Of a stretch of DNA of 64,000 bases, positions 7,432-16,549 are shown in pieces. The position numbers and the translations under genes were made by a program. Every line of letters starts with the position of its first letter. Position 1 is the first letter of the stretch. The notes under the pieces are model-generated. The model searched no databases and was not told the origin of the DNA. It saw only the letters and a program-made list of their open reading frames with translations. The stretch comes from Aeromicrobium wangtongii (GTDB lineage: Bacteria; Actinomycetota; Actinomycetes; Propionibacteriales; Nocardioidaceae): assembly GCF_024584515.1 (NCBI RefSeq), contig NZ_CP102173.1, positions 2,852,001-2,916,000 on the forward strand, written 5' to 3'.

Positions 7432-7791
7432 TCAGTCTTCTTGGGGCTCGTGCTCGAAGTGGCTGGACGAGCGGAAGCCCGCAGGACCGCGGACGACGGC
7501 CACGATCTCGCACGGCTCGATCAGGATCGGCGCAGAGCCGATGAGCTTCGAGCCGGGCGCGTCCGCAGCGCCCGGCTCGAAGGATGCCTGGAACGCCGCA
7601 CGCGCCTCGTCGGACACGAAGACATAGCTGCCCTCGAACCACTCGCCCTTGCGGACCCGCCAGGTCTTGAACCGCAGACCGTCCAGGCCGGCGAACTTGG
7701 CGTACGACTCGTCCTCGACATAGGCCCTCAAGGCCTTCAAGGTCCCCTTCGGTGCGTCGGCCAACGACCAGCGCACGGTCAGGCCGTACAT
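7432..7791 (-). CDS. Small dimeric alpha/beta-barrel (YdhR-like) protein
   Basis: 119 residues. The pattern KTWRVRKGEWFEGSYVFVSDEARAAFQASF (strand, loop, strand, helix) followed by IGSAPILIEPCEIVAVVRG suggests a ferredoxin-like dimeric alpha/beta barrel as in putative monooxygenases of the YdhR type. No catalytic residue can be assigned, and the enzyme role is a guess from fold class. Its ATG follows directly after the TAG stop of the DUF3117 gene without a gap, so the two are translated as a unit. Its 3' end lies 11 bases from the 21-bp repeat array. Confidence 0.65.
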   Translation of the reverse strand: MYGLTVRWSLADAPKGTLKALRAYVEDESYAKFAGLDGLRFKTWRVRKGEWFEGSYVFVSDEARAAFQASFEPGAADAPGSKLIGSAPILIEPCEIVAVVRGPAGFRSSSHFEHEPQED

Positions 7792-7953
7792 CTACACGGC
7801 TTTGAGTGCGTCGCCGAGAGTGGCCGCTTCCTCGTTGTTGAGCTCGACGACCAGACGTCCACCACCCTCGAGCGGGACGCGCATGACAATGCAGCGTCCC
7901 TCCTTGGTGACCTCCATCGGTCCGTCTCCGGTCCGTGGCTTCATGGCGGCCAT
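7792..7953 (-). CDS. DUF3117 family protein
   Basis: 53 residues beginning MAAMKPRTGDGPMEVTKEGR and continuing IVMRVPLEGGGRLVVELNNEEAATLGDAL. This is the full length and highly conserved sequence of the DUF3117 family, which is nearly universal in actinobacteria and of unknown function. A GAGGGGAA Shine-Dalgarno precedes ATG 7953; a longer frame from 8007 adds residues that are not part of the family. It is cotranscribed with the YdhR-like gene and divergent from the enoyl-CoA hydratase gene. Confidence 0.9.
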   Translation of the reverse strand: MAAMKPRTGDGPMEVTKEGRCIVMRVPLEGGGRLVVELNNEEAATLGDALKAV

Positions 7954-8059
7954 CAGTTCCCCTCTCGTCCTGGTGCTCAACCGCAACGGTCGAAGCGTGC
8001 CTACCATTATCGCCTATGCTCGGACCGCTGACGACCGCAGTCCCCCGCAGGAGCCCTCC

Positions 8060-8863
8060 ATGAGCGATCCAGACGTCCAACCTGTCTCGTATGACGTCGC
8101 CGACGGGATCGCCACCGTGCGACTGCGCCGGCCCGATGCTATGAACAGCCTGACACTTGAGACGAAGGTTGCGCTGCGCGATGCGCTGCACGCCGCCGCG
8201 GCCGACAGCGCCGTCCGCTGCGTCGTCCTGACCGGTTCAGGGCGCGCCTTCTGCGTCGGCCAGGACCTCCAGGAGCACGTGGCCTGGCTGGCTGGTGACG
8301 AGGAGCTCGGCGGCGCCACGACCGTCGTCGATCACTACAACCCCATCGTCACGGCGATAGCCACGATGCCCAAGCCGGTCATCGCCGCGGTCAACGGCAT
8401 CGCCGCCGGAGCCGGGTCGTCGATGGCCTTCGCAGCCGACTTCCGCGTCCTGGGCCGCTCCGCCGGATTCAACACGGCCTTCGCCGCGATCGCCTTCTCG
8501 TGCGACACCGGCGCGTCGTGGACGCTGCCGCGGCTGATCGGCCACGCCCGGGCCACCGACCTGCTGATGCGGCCCCGCACCGTCGGCGCCGACGAGGCGC
8601 TCAGCCTCGGGCTGGCCACCTCGGTCGTGGACGACGAGCAGCTCGACGCCGCGGTCGCCGAGCTGGCCCGGGAGCTGGCCGACGGGCCGACGCTCGCCTA
8701 TGGCGCGATCAAGCGGGTGCTGGTCCACTCGGCCAGCCACGACCTGGCGTCGTCGCTGGAGCAGGAAGGGCAGAAGATGGCGATCACCGGCGCGTCCTCG
8801 GATCACCGGGTGGCCGTCGAGGCCTTCCTGGCCAAGCAGAAGCCGGTGTTCACCGGCCGGTGA
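8060..8863 (+). CDS. Enoyl-CoA hydratase/isomerase family protein
   Basis: 267 residues from ATG 8060, with GCAGGAG 7 bases upstream. Crotonase-fold signatures are present: GIATVRLRRPDAMNSLTLE, the first oxyanion-hole segment GSGRAFCVGQDL, and the second AVNGIAAGAGSSMAFAADFRV. The catalytic acid position of true hydratases, usually a Glu after the second glycine-rich segment, is not obvious: the region reads AFAAIAFSCDTGASWTLPRLIG. This resembles the PaaG/isomerase branch, which uses an Asp. It probably acts in fatty-acid or phenylacetate-type CoA catabolism. It is convergent with the next gene, stops 9 bases apart. Confidence 0.85.
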   Translation: MSDPDVQPVSYDVADGIATVRLRRPDAMNSLTLETKVALRDALHAAAADSAVRCVVLTGSGRAFCVGQDLQEHVAWLAGDEELGGATTVVDHYNPIVTAIATMPKPVIAAVNGIAAGAGSSMAFAADFRVLGRSAGFNTAFAAIAFSCDTGASWTLPRLIGHARATDLLMRPRTVGADEALSLGLATSVVDDEQLDAAVAELARELADGPTLAYGAIKRVLVHSASHDLASSLEQEGQKMAITGASSDHRVAVEAFLAKQKPVFTGR

Positions 8864-8872
8864 GGCGCCGGG

Positions 8873-9454
8873 TCAGGCGAACTTGCGCCGGCTCTCCTCG
8901 GAGGCGGCTTCCTGCCAGGCGAGCAGCTCGGCACGGACCTGCAGCTCGGCGCTCTCGCTGGCCGCAAGCGCATCGCTGGCGCGGCGCAGGTCGATGCGGG
9001 CGGACTCCAGGTCCGACTGCGCCGAGTTGGCATCGGACTCGAGGGCAGCGCTGCGGGCACGCTCGGCCGACACCCGCTCGCGGGCCTGGGCGAGCTCGAT
9101 CTCGGCGGTGACCATGGCATCGCGCAGGCTCGCGATCTGCTCGTCCCGCACACGGACGCGCTGCCCCATCTCGTCGGCGAAGGCGATGTGCTCGCGCGAA
9201 CGCGCGACGGACGCATTGCGGTTGCTGTCGGCGAGCTGGGCGCGGTCGGCGGCCCAGTCGCGGCGCAGCTGGGCGACCTCGTCGGTCAGCAGGCGCGCGG
9301 CGACGCCACCGGCGACCACGGCGTACAACGTGGAGACGATGAGGACGGGAACGGTCGAGACGATGATCCCGACCAAGGCCACGAGCACGGCGCTCAGCAG
9401 CAGGACGACGGCGCCGATCGCGCGGCGGGAGCGAGGAATTCTCCGGTTCGACAT
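8873..9454 (-). CDS. Membrane-anchored coiled-coil protein of unknown function
   Basis: 193 residues from ATG 9454 (an in-frame ATG at 9484 is possible). Two adjacent hydrophobic segments lie between residues 9 and 55 (AIGAVVLLLSAVLVALVGII and VPVLIVSTLYAVVAGGVAARLL). A long Ala/Glu/Arg-rich helix follows, with heptad character to about residue 185 (LRDAMVTAEIELAQARERVSAERARSAALESD). It should be anchored in the membrane with a cytoplasmic coiled coil. I do not recognise a named family. Confidence 0.75.
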   Translation of the reverse strand: MSNRRIPRSRRAIGAVVLLLSAVLVALVGIIVSTVPVLIVSTLYAVVAGGVAARLLTDEVAQLRRDWAADRAQLADSNRNASVARSREHIAFADEMGQRVRVRDEQIASLRDAMVTAEIELAQARERVSAERARSAALESDANSAQSDLESARIDLRRASDALAASESAELQVRAELLAWQEAASEESRRKFA

Positions 9455-9531
9455 GACCGGATCGTAAGCCGCCGGGGCCGCCATCTCGCGGCGCCACGCC
9501 TGGCCACGGCGCGACGGATGTGGCACGGGTG

Positions 9532-10101
9532 TCAGGCGGGCACCCGTCCTGTGCGGACGATGCAGTCGGCGAGGTGGTCGTTGACCATGCCGGTGGCCTG
9601 CATCAGCGCATAGGCCGTGGTCGGTCCGACGAACCGGAAGCCGCGCCTCTTGAGCTCCGCGGCCATCGCCACCGACTCCGGCGTCGTGGCCGGCACGTCG
9701 GCCGCCGACCGCGGAGCCGGACGCGGACCGGGGGCGAATGACCACAACAGGTCGCTCAGCGGCTGGTCGAGGTCGAGCACGGCACGGGCGTTGCTGATCG
9801 TCGCCTCGATCTTTCGGCGATTGCGCACGATGCCGGGATCGGTCAGCAACCGCTCGACGTCGGGCTCCCCGAAGGCGGCAACGGCCTGCGGGTCGAAACG
9901 GCCGAACACCTCGCGGAACCGCTCGCGCTTGCGCAGGATGACCGCCCAGGACAGGCCGGACTGGAAGGCCTCCAGCGACAGCCGCTCGAACAGCTCGCGG
10001 TCGCCGCGCAGCTCACGGCCCCACTCGGTGTCGTGATAGGCCGTCATCGCCGGGTCGTCGCCCCAGGGGCACCGGACGATCACCTCGCGACTGTCGTTCA
10101 C
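9532..10101 (-). CDS. tag: DNA-3-methyladenine glycosylase I
   Basis: 189 residues, the usual Tag length. The N-terminus RCPWGDDPAMTAYHDTEWG and the C-terminal VNDHLADCIVR supply the Cys/His zinc ligands of the Tag family. FERLSLEAFQSGLSWAVILRKRERFREVFGRFDP and RNRRKIEATISNARAVL are further family blocks. It removes 3-methyladenine from alkylated DNA in base-excision repair. It lies 6 bases downstream of the LOG-type gene and is probably cotranscribed with it and dapE. Confidence 0.93.
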   Translation of the reverse strand: MNDSREVIVRCPWGDDPAMTAYHDTEWGRELRGDRELFERLSLEAFQSGLSWAVILRKRERFREVFGRFDPQAVAAFGEPDVERLLTDPGIVRNRRKIEATISNARAVLDLDQPLSDLLWSFAPGPRPAPRSAADVPATTPESVAMAAELKRRGFRFVGPTTAYALMQATGMVNDHLADCIVRTGRVPA

Positions 10102-10107
10102 CGCCGG

Positions 10108-10836
10108 TCAGGTGTCCTTGCCGACGAAGTAGGACACGGCCTCCTGGACGTCATCGGTGACGTGCAGCATCCCGATGTCGTCGGGTCCGATCTTGCCGTC
10201 GACCGCCATCGTGTCGCGCAGCCAGTCCACCAGCCCACCCCAGTAGGCGCTGCCGAACAGGACGATCGGGAACGACGTGACCTTGCGTGTCTGGGCCAGC
10301 GTCAGCGCCTCGAACAGCTCGTCCATCGTGCCGAAGCCGCCCGGCAGGACGATGAAGCCCTGCGCGTACTTGACGAACATCGTCTTGCGGACGAAGAAGT
10401 ACCGGAAGTGGATGCCGAGGTCGACCCACTCGTTCATCCCCTGCTCGTGCGGCAGCTCGATGCCGAGACCGACCGAGACCCCTCCGCACTGGCTGGCGCC
10501 CTTGTTGGCGGCCTCCATCGCGCCCGGTCCACCGCCGGTGATGATCGCGTAGCCCTCGCCGCACAGGGTCCGGGCGATCTCTTGGGCCGCGGCGTACATC
10601 GGGTCCTCGGGCTGGGTGCGGGCGGAGCCGAAGATGCTCACCGCGGGCCCCAGCTCGGCGAGGGAGCCGAATCCCTCGACGAACTCGGCCTGGATGCGCA
10701 GGACCCGCCACGGGTCGGTGTGCACCCAGCCGGCGTCGCCGCGCGAGTCGAGCAGCCGCTGGTCGGTGGTGCTGTCGGGGAGCCTGCCACGTCGCAGCTC
10801 CACGGGGCCCATCCGGTGGGCGCGGGAATCGGTCAT
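10108..10836 (-). CDS. LOG family (TIGR00730) nucleoside-5'-monophosphate phosphoribohydrolase
   Basis: 242 residues from ATG 10836, which overlaps the dapE stop as ATGA. The two signature motifs are GGGPGAMEAANKGA and PGGFGTMDELFEAL. VSIFGSARTQPEDPMY begins the Rossmann-like fold. LOG proteins cleave nucleotide base-ribose bonds (in plants, cytokinin ribotides); the bacterial substrate is not certain. In actinobacteria a LOG gene next to dapE is common. A longer N-terminus from 10848 is possible but would lose the neat coupling. Confidence 0.88.
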   Translation of the reverse strand: MTDSRAHRMGPVELRRGRLPDSTTDQRLLDSRGDAGWVHTDPWRVLRIQAEFVEGFGSLAELGPAVSIFGSARTQPEDPMYAAAQEIARTLCGEGYAIITGGGPGAMEAANKGASQCGGVSVGLGIELPHEQGMNEWVDLGIHFRYFFVRKTMFVKYAQGFIVLPGGFGTMDELFEALTLAQTRKVTSFPIVLFGSAYWGGLVDWLRDTMAVDGKIGPDDIGMLHVTDDVQEAVSYFVGKDT

Positions 10837-11894
10837 GTCTGCAGCCATCTCGTGAGGGTCTCGTGCACCCGGTGCAGGTGCTCGACGGGTACCTGTTCAT
10901 CCGCCTTGTGGGCGTAGATCGGGTCGCCCGGGCCGTAGTTGACGGCCGGGATGCCCAGCTGGGTGAACTGGGCGACGTCGGTCCAGCCGAACTTGGGCCG
11001 CGGCTGCGCACCGACGGCCGTCACGAACGCTGCGGCTGCCGGTCGCGACAACCCGGGCAGGGCGCCGGGGGCCGAGTCGGTGATGGTCAGCTCGAAGCCG
11101 GCGAACACGTCCTGCAGGTGCTGGTGGGCCTGCTCCTCGGAGCGGTCGGGGGCGAACCGGTAGTTCACGGTCACGACGGCCTCGTCGGGCACGACGTTGC
11201 CGGCCACGCCGCCGCGGATGCCCACGGCGTTCAGCCCCTCGCGGTAGACCAGCCCGTCGATCTCGACCTCGCGTGCGGTGTAGGTGGTGAGAGTTTCCAG
11301 CACCGGGGACAGCGCGTGGATCGCGTTGCTGCCCATCCACGACCGGGCCGAGTGCGCCCGCTCCCCCGTCGTACGGATCTCCACGCGCATCGTGCCCTGG
11401 CAGCCGGCCTCGACACCGGCGTCGGACGGCTCCATCAGGATCGCGAAGTCACCGGCGAGCAGCTCGGGGCGTTCGCGGGCGAGCCGTCCCAGACCGTTGT
11501 GCTCCGCGGCGATCTCCTCGCCGTCGTAGAACACGTAGGTCACGTCGCGGACCGGGTCGGGCACGGTCGCGGCGAGCAGCAGCGCCACGGCGACGCCGCC
11601 CTTCATGTCACACGAGCCGAGGCCGAACAACACGTCGCCGTCCAGGCGCGAGGGGAAGTTGTCGTTGGCCGGGACGGTGTCGAGGTGGCCGGCGATGACG
11701 ACCCGCTCGGGTCGTCCCAGGGCGGTGCGCGCGACGATCGTGTTGCCGTCGCGCACGACCTCGAGGTGGTCCAGCGGCTGCAGCGCGGACTCGACCGCAT
11801 CGGCGATCTCCTGCTCCTGCAGGCTCTCGGACGCGATGTCGATCAGTGCCGCGGTGAGCGTCACGATGTCTGAGGTCAGGTCGATGGTGGCCAC
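10833..11894 (-). CDS. dapE: Succinyl-diaminopimelate desuccinylase
   Basis: 353 residues from GTG 11894 (VATIDLTSDIVTLTAALIDI). The M20 metallopeptidase-fold motifs are all present: AGHLDTVP (first metal His), GLGSCDMKGGVA (bridging Asp), FYDGEEIAAEHNG (catalytic Glu pair), MEPSD, and a C-terminal YGPGDPIYAHKADEQV with the last metal His. It converts N-succinyl-LL-DAP to LL-DAP in lysine and peptidoglycan precursor synthesis. The frame stays open upstream to 12500, but that part is antisense-like and overlaps the VOC gene. Confidence 0.92.
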   Translation of the reverse strand: MATIDLTSDIVTLTAALIDIASESLQEQEIADAVESALQPLDHLEVVRDGNTIVARTALGRPERVVIAGHLDTVPANDNFPSRLDGDVLFGLGSCDMKGGVAVALLLAATVPDPVRDVTYVFYDGEEIAAEHNGLGRLARERPELLAGDFAILMEPSDAGVEAGCQGTMRVEIRTTGERAHSARSWMGSNAIHALSPVLETLTTYTAREVEIDGLVYREGLNAVGIRGGVAGNVVPDEAVVTVNYRFAPDRSEEQAHQHLQDVFAGFELTITDSAPGALPGLSRPAAAAFVTAVGAQPRPKFGWTDVAQFTQLGIPAVNYGPGDPIYAHKADEQVPVEHLHRVHETLTRWLQT

Positions 11895-11931
11895 GTCGTC
11901 ACTCTGCCACGCGCCGCGCGAGCCCATTTGC

Positions 11932-12606
11932 TCAACGGTGCTCGAAGACGCAGAACTCGTTGCCCTCGGGGTCGGCCATGACGGTCCACTGCTCGTCCTC
12001 GGTCGGTTCCGCGAGCACCGTCGCGCCCTTGGCGACGAGATCGTCGACGCTCGCGCCCGGCTCCAGGACGACATCCCAGTGGATGCGGTTCTTGACCGTC
12101 TTGGGCTCGGGCACCGGGACGAAGTCGAAGGACTCGACCGGGGCGCCCGGGATGTCGTCCAGGTAGGTGTACTCGTCGTCCTCGCCCAGCGTCCCGCCCC
12201 ACACCTCGGCCCACCAGGCACCGATCGCGCGATGATCGACCGAGTCGACCACGACGTCCTTGAGGCCGGGCGGTCGCCGGTCGCCGACGAACACGCAGAA
12301 CTCGTTGCCCTCCGGGTCGGTGAAGGTCGTCCAGGGGAACTCGCCGTCCTCGGTGACCTGGGGGACGCCGGCGAAGTCGTCCAGGGACTCGGCACACAGG
12401 TCGAGGTGGACGCGGTCCTTGACCGCCTTCGCCTCCGGGACGAGATTGATCCAGACCGTCTGCGACTGGCGGGTGCCACGCAGCACCGCCGAACCGTCAT
12501 CCTCGAAGAACTCGCTGTCCAGGTGCAGCGCCCTGGACCAGAATCCCTCCATCGCGGACACGTCGTTGGCGTCGATGATCAGGTCCTTGAAGGTCACGAT
12601 CGGCAT
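11932..12606 (-). CDS. VOC superfamily protein with two glyoxalase-like domains
   Basis: 224 residues made of two similar halves. Each half ends in the same signature: DPEGNEFCVF at the end of the first (about residues 97-106) and of the second (about 213-222). Each half also has a histidine-bearing strand (DRVHLDLCAE, NRIHWDVVLE). This is the duplicated beta-alpha-beta-beta-beta fold of the Glo_EDI_BRP/glyoxalase_6 type. The substrate is unknown; members range from antibiotic-binding proteins to dioxygenases. It stands 37 bases upstream of dapE. Confidence 0.85.
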   Translation of the reverse strand: MPIVTFKDLIIDANDVSAMEGFWSRALHLDSEFFEDDGSAVLRGTRQSQTVWINLVPEAKAVKDRVHLDLCAESLDDFAGVPQVTEDGEFPWTTFTDPEGNEFCVFVGDRRPPGLKDVVVDSVDHRAIGAWWAEVWGGTLGEDDEYTYLDDIPGAPVESFDFVPVPEPKTVKNRIHWDVVLEPGASVDDLVAKGATVLAEPTEDEQWTVMADPEGNEFCVFEHR

Positions 12607-12654
12607 GTCGTCACGGTAGTGGTCCCGACCGACGGTTGCGAGCGATCGAGGCTG

Positions 12655-13554
12655 CTATTCCTGGACGGCCTTGATGATCGTGATCGCCGCGGTGACGCCG
12701 TCCGGCTCGCCGTCCTGGATCGCCCACATCGCCCGGTGCGCCTCCCGGACGACGACCCAGTCGCGCGCCCGGTCCTCGTCCAGCCCCGCGTCGTCGACCA
12801 CCGTGTGGAAGCGTCGTCTGATCGCGGTCCGCAGGTCCCCGGACGCCACGGCCTCGGCCCAGCGGTTCCACAGCAGGGGCGCCACCTCGTAGTGCGGGTC
12901 CCCGGACACCGGCTTCGGGTCGATCGCCAGCCACGGGGCACGGTCGCCGGCCAGCACGTTGCCGTAGTGCAGGTCGCCGTGGACGAGCCGCCCGGTGCTG
13001 TCGTCGTCGGACACCAGGGCCCGGCCCAGGTGCACGGCCTGCTCGACGACACGGCGCGGCAGCGAGGCGTCGCGGGGCAGCACGGCCAGCTCCTCGGTCC
13101 ACCGCGAGACGTAGGCGGTGAGCGGGACGAGCTGCGGTGGCGCCGGGACGTGGAGCCGCCCGAGCAGGCCCGCGACGACCGAGCAGGCCTCGAGCACCGG
13201 CACCTCGCCCAGGTCGCGCCCGTGCAGGCGTTCCAGGAGCAGCGCATCGCGTCGCGGATCGGCCCGCACCAGGCGCACGGCGCCGCGTCCGTGCCAGTGC
13301 TGCAGCGCGAGCGCCTCGTGCCGGGCCTCCTCGTGCGGCATGACGACCTTGAGCACCAGCCGCTCCCCCGCTGCGGTGACCGGCACGACCAGCGCGGTGT
13401 GACCGTGGACGGGCTCGCCATCGACCGCGAGCTCCCAGTCGTCCAGCAGGTCGCGCACGAGCCGCGGCAGCCCGGCGATCCACCGCGCCCAGTCGTCGCC
13501 CCGTCCGGCGTACGCCTGGAGGGCCTGCGGCAGGTCGAACGGCAGGAGGGCCAT
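12655..13554 (-). CDS. Aminoglycoside 6-phosphotransferase-like (APH_6_hur) kinase
   Basis: 299 residues. The kinase motifs are GERLVLKVVMPHEEARHEALAL (ATP-site Lys and Glu), catalytic loop LVHGDLHYGNVLAG (Asp base), and metal motif LAIDPKPVSGDP in place of DFG. The HGDLHYGNVL plus AIDPKP combination is typical of the streptomycin 6-kinase/hydroxyurea phosphotransferase family. These often occur in actinobacteria as chromosomal genes of unclear natural substrate, so a resistance function should not be assumed. It is divergent from the 13614 gene. Confidence 0.87.
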   Translation of the reverse strand: MALLPFDLPQALQAYAGRGDDWARWIAGLPRLVRDLLDDWELAVDGEPVHGHTALVVPVTAAGERLVLKVVMPHEEARHEALALQHWHGRGAVRLVRADPRRDALLLERLHGRDLGEVPVLEACSVVAGLLGRLHVPAPPQLVPLTAYVSRWTEELAVLPRDASLPRRVVEQAVHLGRALVSDDDSTGRLVHGDLHYGNVLAGDRAPWLAIDPKPVSGDPHYEVAPLLWNRWAEAVASGDLRTAIRRRFHTVVDDAGLDEDRARDWVVVREAHRAMWAIQDGEPDGVTAAITIIKAVQE

Positions 13555-13613
13555 GGGAGCCAGCCTGCCATCGTGGCGGCCGCGTCTGTGGTGCGGTGGG
13601 ACACACTGAAGAC

Positions 13614-14210
13614 ATGACGAGCGCGTTCGCGGGTCACATCGCCGGACTGGGCACCTCGTCGGGCACCCGCATCGTCGTCGGCATCTGGGACACCAGCCCG
13701 TTCGGGCCGTTCGCGGACGTCATGCTCGAGCAGCCATCCGGTCATCGCATCCTGCTGGCGCCGCGCCAGGACATCGCCGACTTCGTGGCGTCGACGTACG
13801 CCTTCGACGAGGTGCGGATCGAGCCGGTCTCCGTCGCCCGTGGTGAGGAGTGGTCGGTGCACACCCGCTCCCTGCAGGCCCGGTTCACCCCCGGGCGACG
13901 GCTGTGGGTCTCCCCCGTCCTGCGCCTGGTGCCCTCGACGATCCGCCGCAGGTCCGCGTGGGCCAGAGCGTGCAACCCGGTGGCCCGGCGCATCATGCCC
14001 GGCGTCCAGACCTTCGGGACGGCCGGCGGGGGGCGCACCGAGTGGTACGCCGCGACCCAGGTGCGCCGACTCACGTGCGCCCGCGCGACGTGGGAGGGCG
14101 AGGAGCTCGGCGAGCTGGCCCCCGTCACGCCGCCGGTCCACTTCGGTTTCGCGTCCTCGCCCGCCCGACCAACCGTGACGGCCCTGACCTCGTACGTCCG
14201 CGAGGCGTAG
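13614..14210 (+). CDS. Conserved hypothetical protein
   Basis: 198 residues from ATG 13614. CACACT lies 6 bases upstream, resembling a -10 element for a leaderless transcript; an in-frame GTG at 13596 is the alternative. The sequence has no signal peptide or membrane segment. The N-terminal [34 protein letters not shown] alternates strands and turns and looks like a small beta-rich cytosolic domain. It includes [11 protein letters not shown] and [18 protein letters not shown] do not recognise a characterised family. Confidence 0.7.
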   Translation: MTSAFAGHIAGLGTSSGTRIVVGIWDTSPFGPFADVMLEQPSGHRILLAPRQDIADFVASTYAFDEVRIEPVSVARGEEWSVHTRSLQARFTPGRRLWVSPVLRLVPSTIRRRSAWARACNPVARRIMPGVQTFGTAGGGRTEWYAATQVRRLTCARATWEGEELGELAPVTPPVHFGFASSPARPTVTALTSYVREA

Positions 14211-14250
14211 CCAGGCCCGTCCAGGCCCGTCGAGACCGATATCACACCCC

Positions 14251-14274
14251 GATTCGACTAGATCACATCGAATC
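14251..14274. promoter_or_regulatory. Inverted repeat upstream of mqo, possible operator
   Basis: GATTCGA (14251-14257) and TCGAATC (14268-14274) are exact inverted arms around 10 bases, about 105 bases upstream of the mqo start in the only sizeable non-coding gap nearby. An operator role is inference from position and symmetry. Confidence 0.35.
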
Positions 14275-14377
14275 GATGGGGCATTCTGCCCTCTCGCGCG
14301 CGAGGCTTGTGCGTGGCTTCACAAGAGCCACTGCATGTGCACCAGACCTACGACCCGAAATTCTTGGTGATCCTCGC

Positions 14378-15907
14378 GTGACTGACAGCTCTTCCCTCGT
14401 CATCCGGAACGGCAGCAGCCCGGCGGTCGTCCACACGGACGTCCTGCTCGTCGGCGGCGGCATCATGAGCGCCACGCTCGGGGCCCTGGTCAAGAACCTC
14501 GAGCCGAGCTGGAGCATCAGCCTGTTCGAGCGGCTGGCCGAGCCGGCCAAGGAGAGCTCGGACCCCTGGAACAACGCGGGCACCGGCCACTCGGCTCTGT
14601 GCGAGCTGAACTACACGCCTCAGCGTCCCGACGGCACCATCGACGTCTCCAAGGCGATCAAGGTCAACCAGCAGTTCCAGCTGTCGCGGCAGTTCTGGTC
14701 CCACGGCGTCACGCAGGGCTTCCTCGGCGACCCGCGCACGTTCATCAACGCGGTGCCGCACGTGAGCTTCGCCCGCGGCGAGGCCGATGCGGCCTATCTC
14801 AAGGCCCGTCACGAGGCCCTCGTCGACAACCCGCTGTTCGAGGGCATCCAGTACATCGACGACCGCGACGACATCGCCCGTCGCCTCCCGCTGATGTCCG
14901 CCGGACGCTCCGACGACGAGAAGCTGGCGCTCAACTGGAGCGAGGGCGGCACCGATGTCGACTTCGGCTCGCTGACCCGCCAGCTGCTGGATCACCTGGG
15001 GCAGTCCGGCGCCGAGCTCCACTACAACCACGAGGTCCGCAACCTCAAGCAGAACTCCGACTCGACCTGGACCGTCCTGGTCAAGGACACCACCACCGGC
15101 AAGAAGACCCGCGTCAACGCGCGGTTCGTCTTCGTCGGCGCCGGTGGCGGCGCTCTGCACCTGCTGCAGAAGTCCGGCATCCCGGAGATCCGCGGCTTCG
15201 GCGGCTTCCCGGTCAGCGGCCAGTTCCTCAAGACCACCAACCCCGACCTGGCCAAGGGCCACCACGCCAAGGTGTACGGCAAGCCGCCGGTGGGCGCTCC
15301 CCCGATGTCGGTGCCGCACCTGGACACCCGTGTCGTCAACGGCCAGCTGAGCCTGATGTTCGGCCCGTACGCCGGCTTCTCACCGCGCTTCCTGAAGGCC
15401 GGCAACCTGACCGACCTGCCCCGCTCGATCCGGCCGAACAACCTGTTCTCGATGCTCGGCGTCGGCATGAACTCGATGCCCTTGACGGTCTACCTGATCA
15501 AGGAGCTGCTGAAGTCACGCAGCCAGCGGGTCGAGAGCCTGCTGGAGTTCGCCCCCAGCATCGACGGCGACGACTTCGAGCTCATCACAGCCGGCCAGCG
15601 GGTCCAGACCATCCGCCGCAACGGTGCGTCCGGCACGCTGGAGTTCGGCACCTGCACGGTCAGCCACTCCGATGGCACCATCGCAGGCCTGCTGGGTGCG
15701 TCCCCGGGCGCGTCCACCGCGGTCGCCGCGATGGTCGACGTGCTGGAGAGCTGCTTCCCCGACCGGCTCGCCGCCTGGCGTCCGCGCCTGGTCGACATGA
15801 TGCCGTCCTACGGCACCGACCTGATGCAGGACACCACGCTGCTGTCAGACCTGCGCCGCTGGTCCGACAAGACCCTGCGCCTCACCGAGGAGCGCGAGCT
15901 CTCCTGA
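14378..15907 (+). CDS. mqo: Malate:quinone oxidoreductase
   Basis: 509 residues from GTG 14378 ([12 protein letters not shown]). The FAD-binding motif is [17 protein letters not shown] (about 21-37). Family blocks follow: [62 protein letters not shown] and [10 protein letters not shown] late block is [13 protein letters not shown]. Mqo is a membrane-associated flavoprotein that oxidises malate and reduces quinone, replacing or complementing malate dehydrogenase in the TCA cycle. The gene is monocistronic, with a dyad upstream and an 90-bp inverted repeat just after the stop. Confidence 0.95.
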   Translation: MTDSSSLVIRNGSSPAVVHTDVLLVGGGIMSATLGALVKNLEPSWSISLFERLAEPAKESSDPWNNAGTGHSALCELNYTPQRPDGTIDVSKAIKVNQQFQLSRQFWSHGVTQGFLGDPRTFINAVPHVSFARGEADAAYLKARHEALVDNPLFEGIQYIDDRDDIARRLPLMSAGRSDDEKLALNWSEGGTDVDFGSLTRQLLDHLGQSGAELHYNHEVRNLKQNSDSTWTVLVKDTTTGKKTRVNARFVFVGAGGGALHLLQKSGIPEIRGFGGFPVSGQFLKTTNPDLAKGHHAKVYGKPPVGAPPMSVPHLDTRVVNGQLSLMFGPYAGFSPRFLKAGNLTDLPRSIRPNNLFSMLGVGMNSMPLTVYLIKELLKSRSQRVESLLEFAPSIDGDDFELITAGQRVQTIRRNGASGTLEFGTCTVSHSDGTIAGLLGASPGASTAVAAMVDVLESCFPDRLAAWRPRLVDMMPSYGTDLMQDTTLLSDLRRWSDKTLRLTEERELS

Positions 15908-15925
15908 CCTGAGCCCCGGGGGTTG

Positions 15926-16015
15926 CGGTTTACCACGGTCCCTCCGCAAACGTCGTCCGCCCCAGGGAGATTTCCCTGGGGCGGACGCTGTTTGCGGAGG
16001 GACCGTGGTAAACCG
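15926..16015. terminator. 90-bp near-perfect inverted repeat between convergent mqo and purE
   Basis: Arms 15926-15968 and 15973-16015 are 43 bases each around a 4-base loop. They differ at only two adjacent positions (the CGTCGTCC / GGACGCTG step). It occupies almost all of the space between the mqo stop and the purE stop. It must act as a bidirectional terminator if transcribed. Its length and fidelity exceed what termination needs, so it could also be a mobile palindromic repeat that took over the role. Confidence 0.85.
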
Positions 16016-16024
16016 TCGGCTGGG

Positions 16025-16549
16025 TCAGCGGAAGCCGGCTCCGCCGGTCGGGGGGTTGCGGACCTTCTCGCCCTTGGCGCGGGCGGCGTCGGCGAGATCG
16101 GCCTGGAAGGCGATCATCCGCTCGGTCAGCGCGGCGTCGCCGGCGGCCAGGATGCGGACGGCCAGCAGCCCGGCGTTGCGGGCGTTGCCGATCGAGACCG
16201 TGGCCACGGGCACCCCTGCCGGCATCTGGACGATCGACAGCAGCGAGTCCATGCCGTCGAGGTGCTTGAGCGGCACCGGGACGCCGATGACCGGCAGCGG
16301 CGTGACGGCCGCGAGCATGCCCGGCAGGTGGGCTGCGCCGCCGGCGCCGGCGATGATGACCTCGAGGCCGCGGCCGTGCGCGTCACGCCCGTAGGCCAGC
16401 ATCTCGTCGGGCATCCGGTGCGCCGAGACGACATCGGCCTCGTAGGCGATGTCGAACTCCTTGAGCGCCGTCGCCGCCGCCTCCATCGTGGGCCAGTCGG
16501 AGTCCGAGCCCATCACGATGCCGACGCGGGGCGAAGCTGCTGAGGTCAT
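16025..16549 (-). CDS. purE: N5-carboxyaminoimidazole ribonucleotide mutase
   Basis: 174 residues from ATG 16549, overlapping the purK stop as ATGA. The class I PurE signatures are [27 protein letters not shown] (catalytic His) and [37 protein letters not shown] closes the fold. It interconverts N5-CAIR and CAIR in purine synthesis. The purK-purE pair and the PH-protein and birA genes behind it follow the mycobacterial Rv3275c-Rv3279c order. A longer frame to 16792 is spurious overlap with purK. Confidence 0.95.
   Translation of the reverse strand: MTSAASPRVGIVMGSDSDWPTMEAAATALKEFDIAYEADVVSAHRMPDEMLAYGRDAHGRGLEVIIAGAGGAAHLPGMLAAVTPLPVIGVPVPLKHLDGMDSLLSIVQMPAGVPVATVSIGNARNAGLLAVRILAAGDAALTERMIAFQADLADAARAKGEKVRNPPTGGAGFR

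Noticed and set aside
11895-12500. N-terminal extension of dapE over the VOC gene
   Set aside because: No similarity to M20 peptidases before residue 1 at GTG 11894; it overlaps a complete VOC gene in another frame.
12655-13554. Acquired aminoglycoside resistance gene
   Set aside because: Kinase motifs fit the APH_6_hur family, but there is no mobile element or resistance context, and chromosomal homologues of unknown substrate are common.
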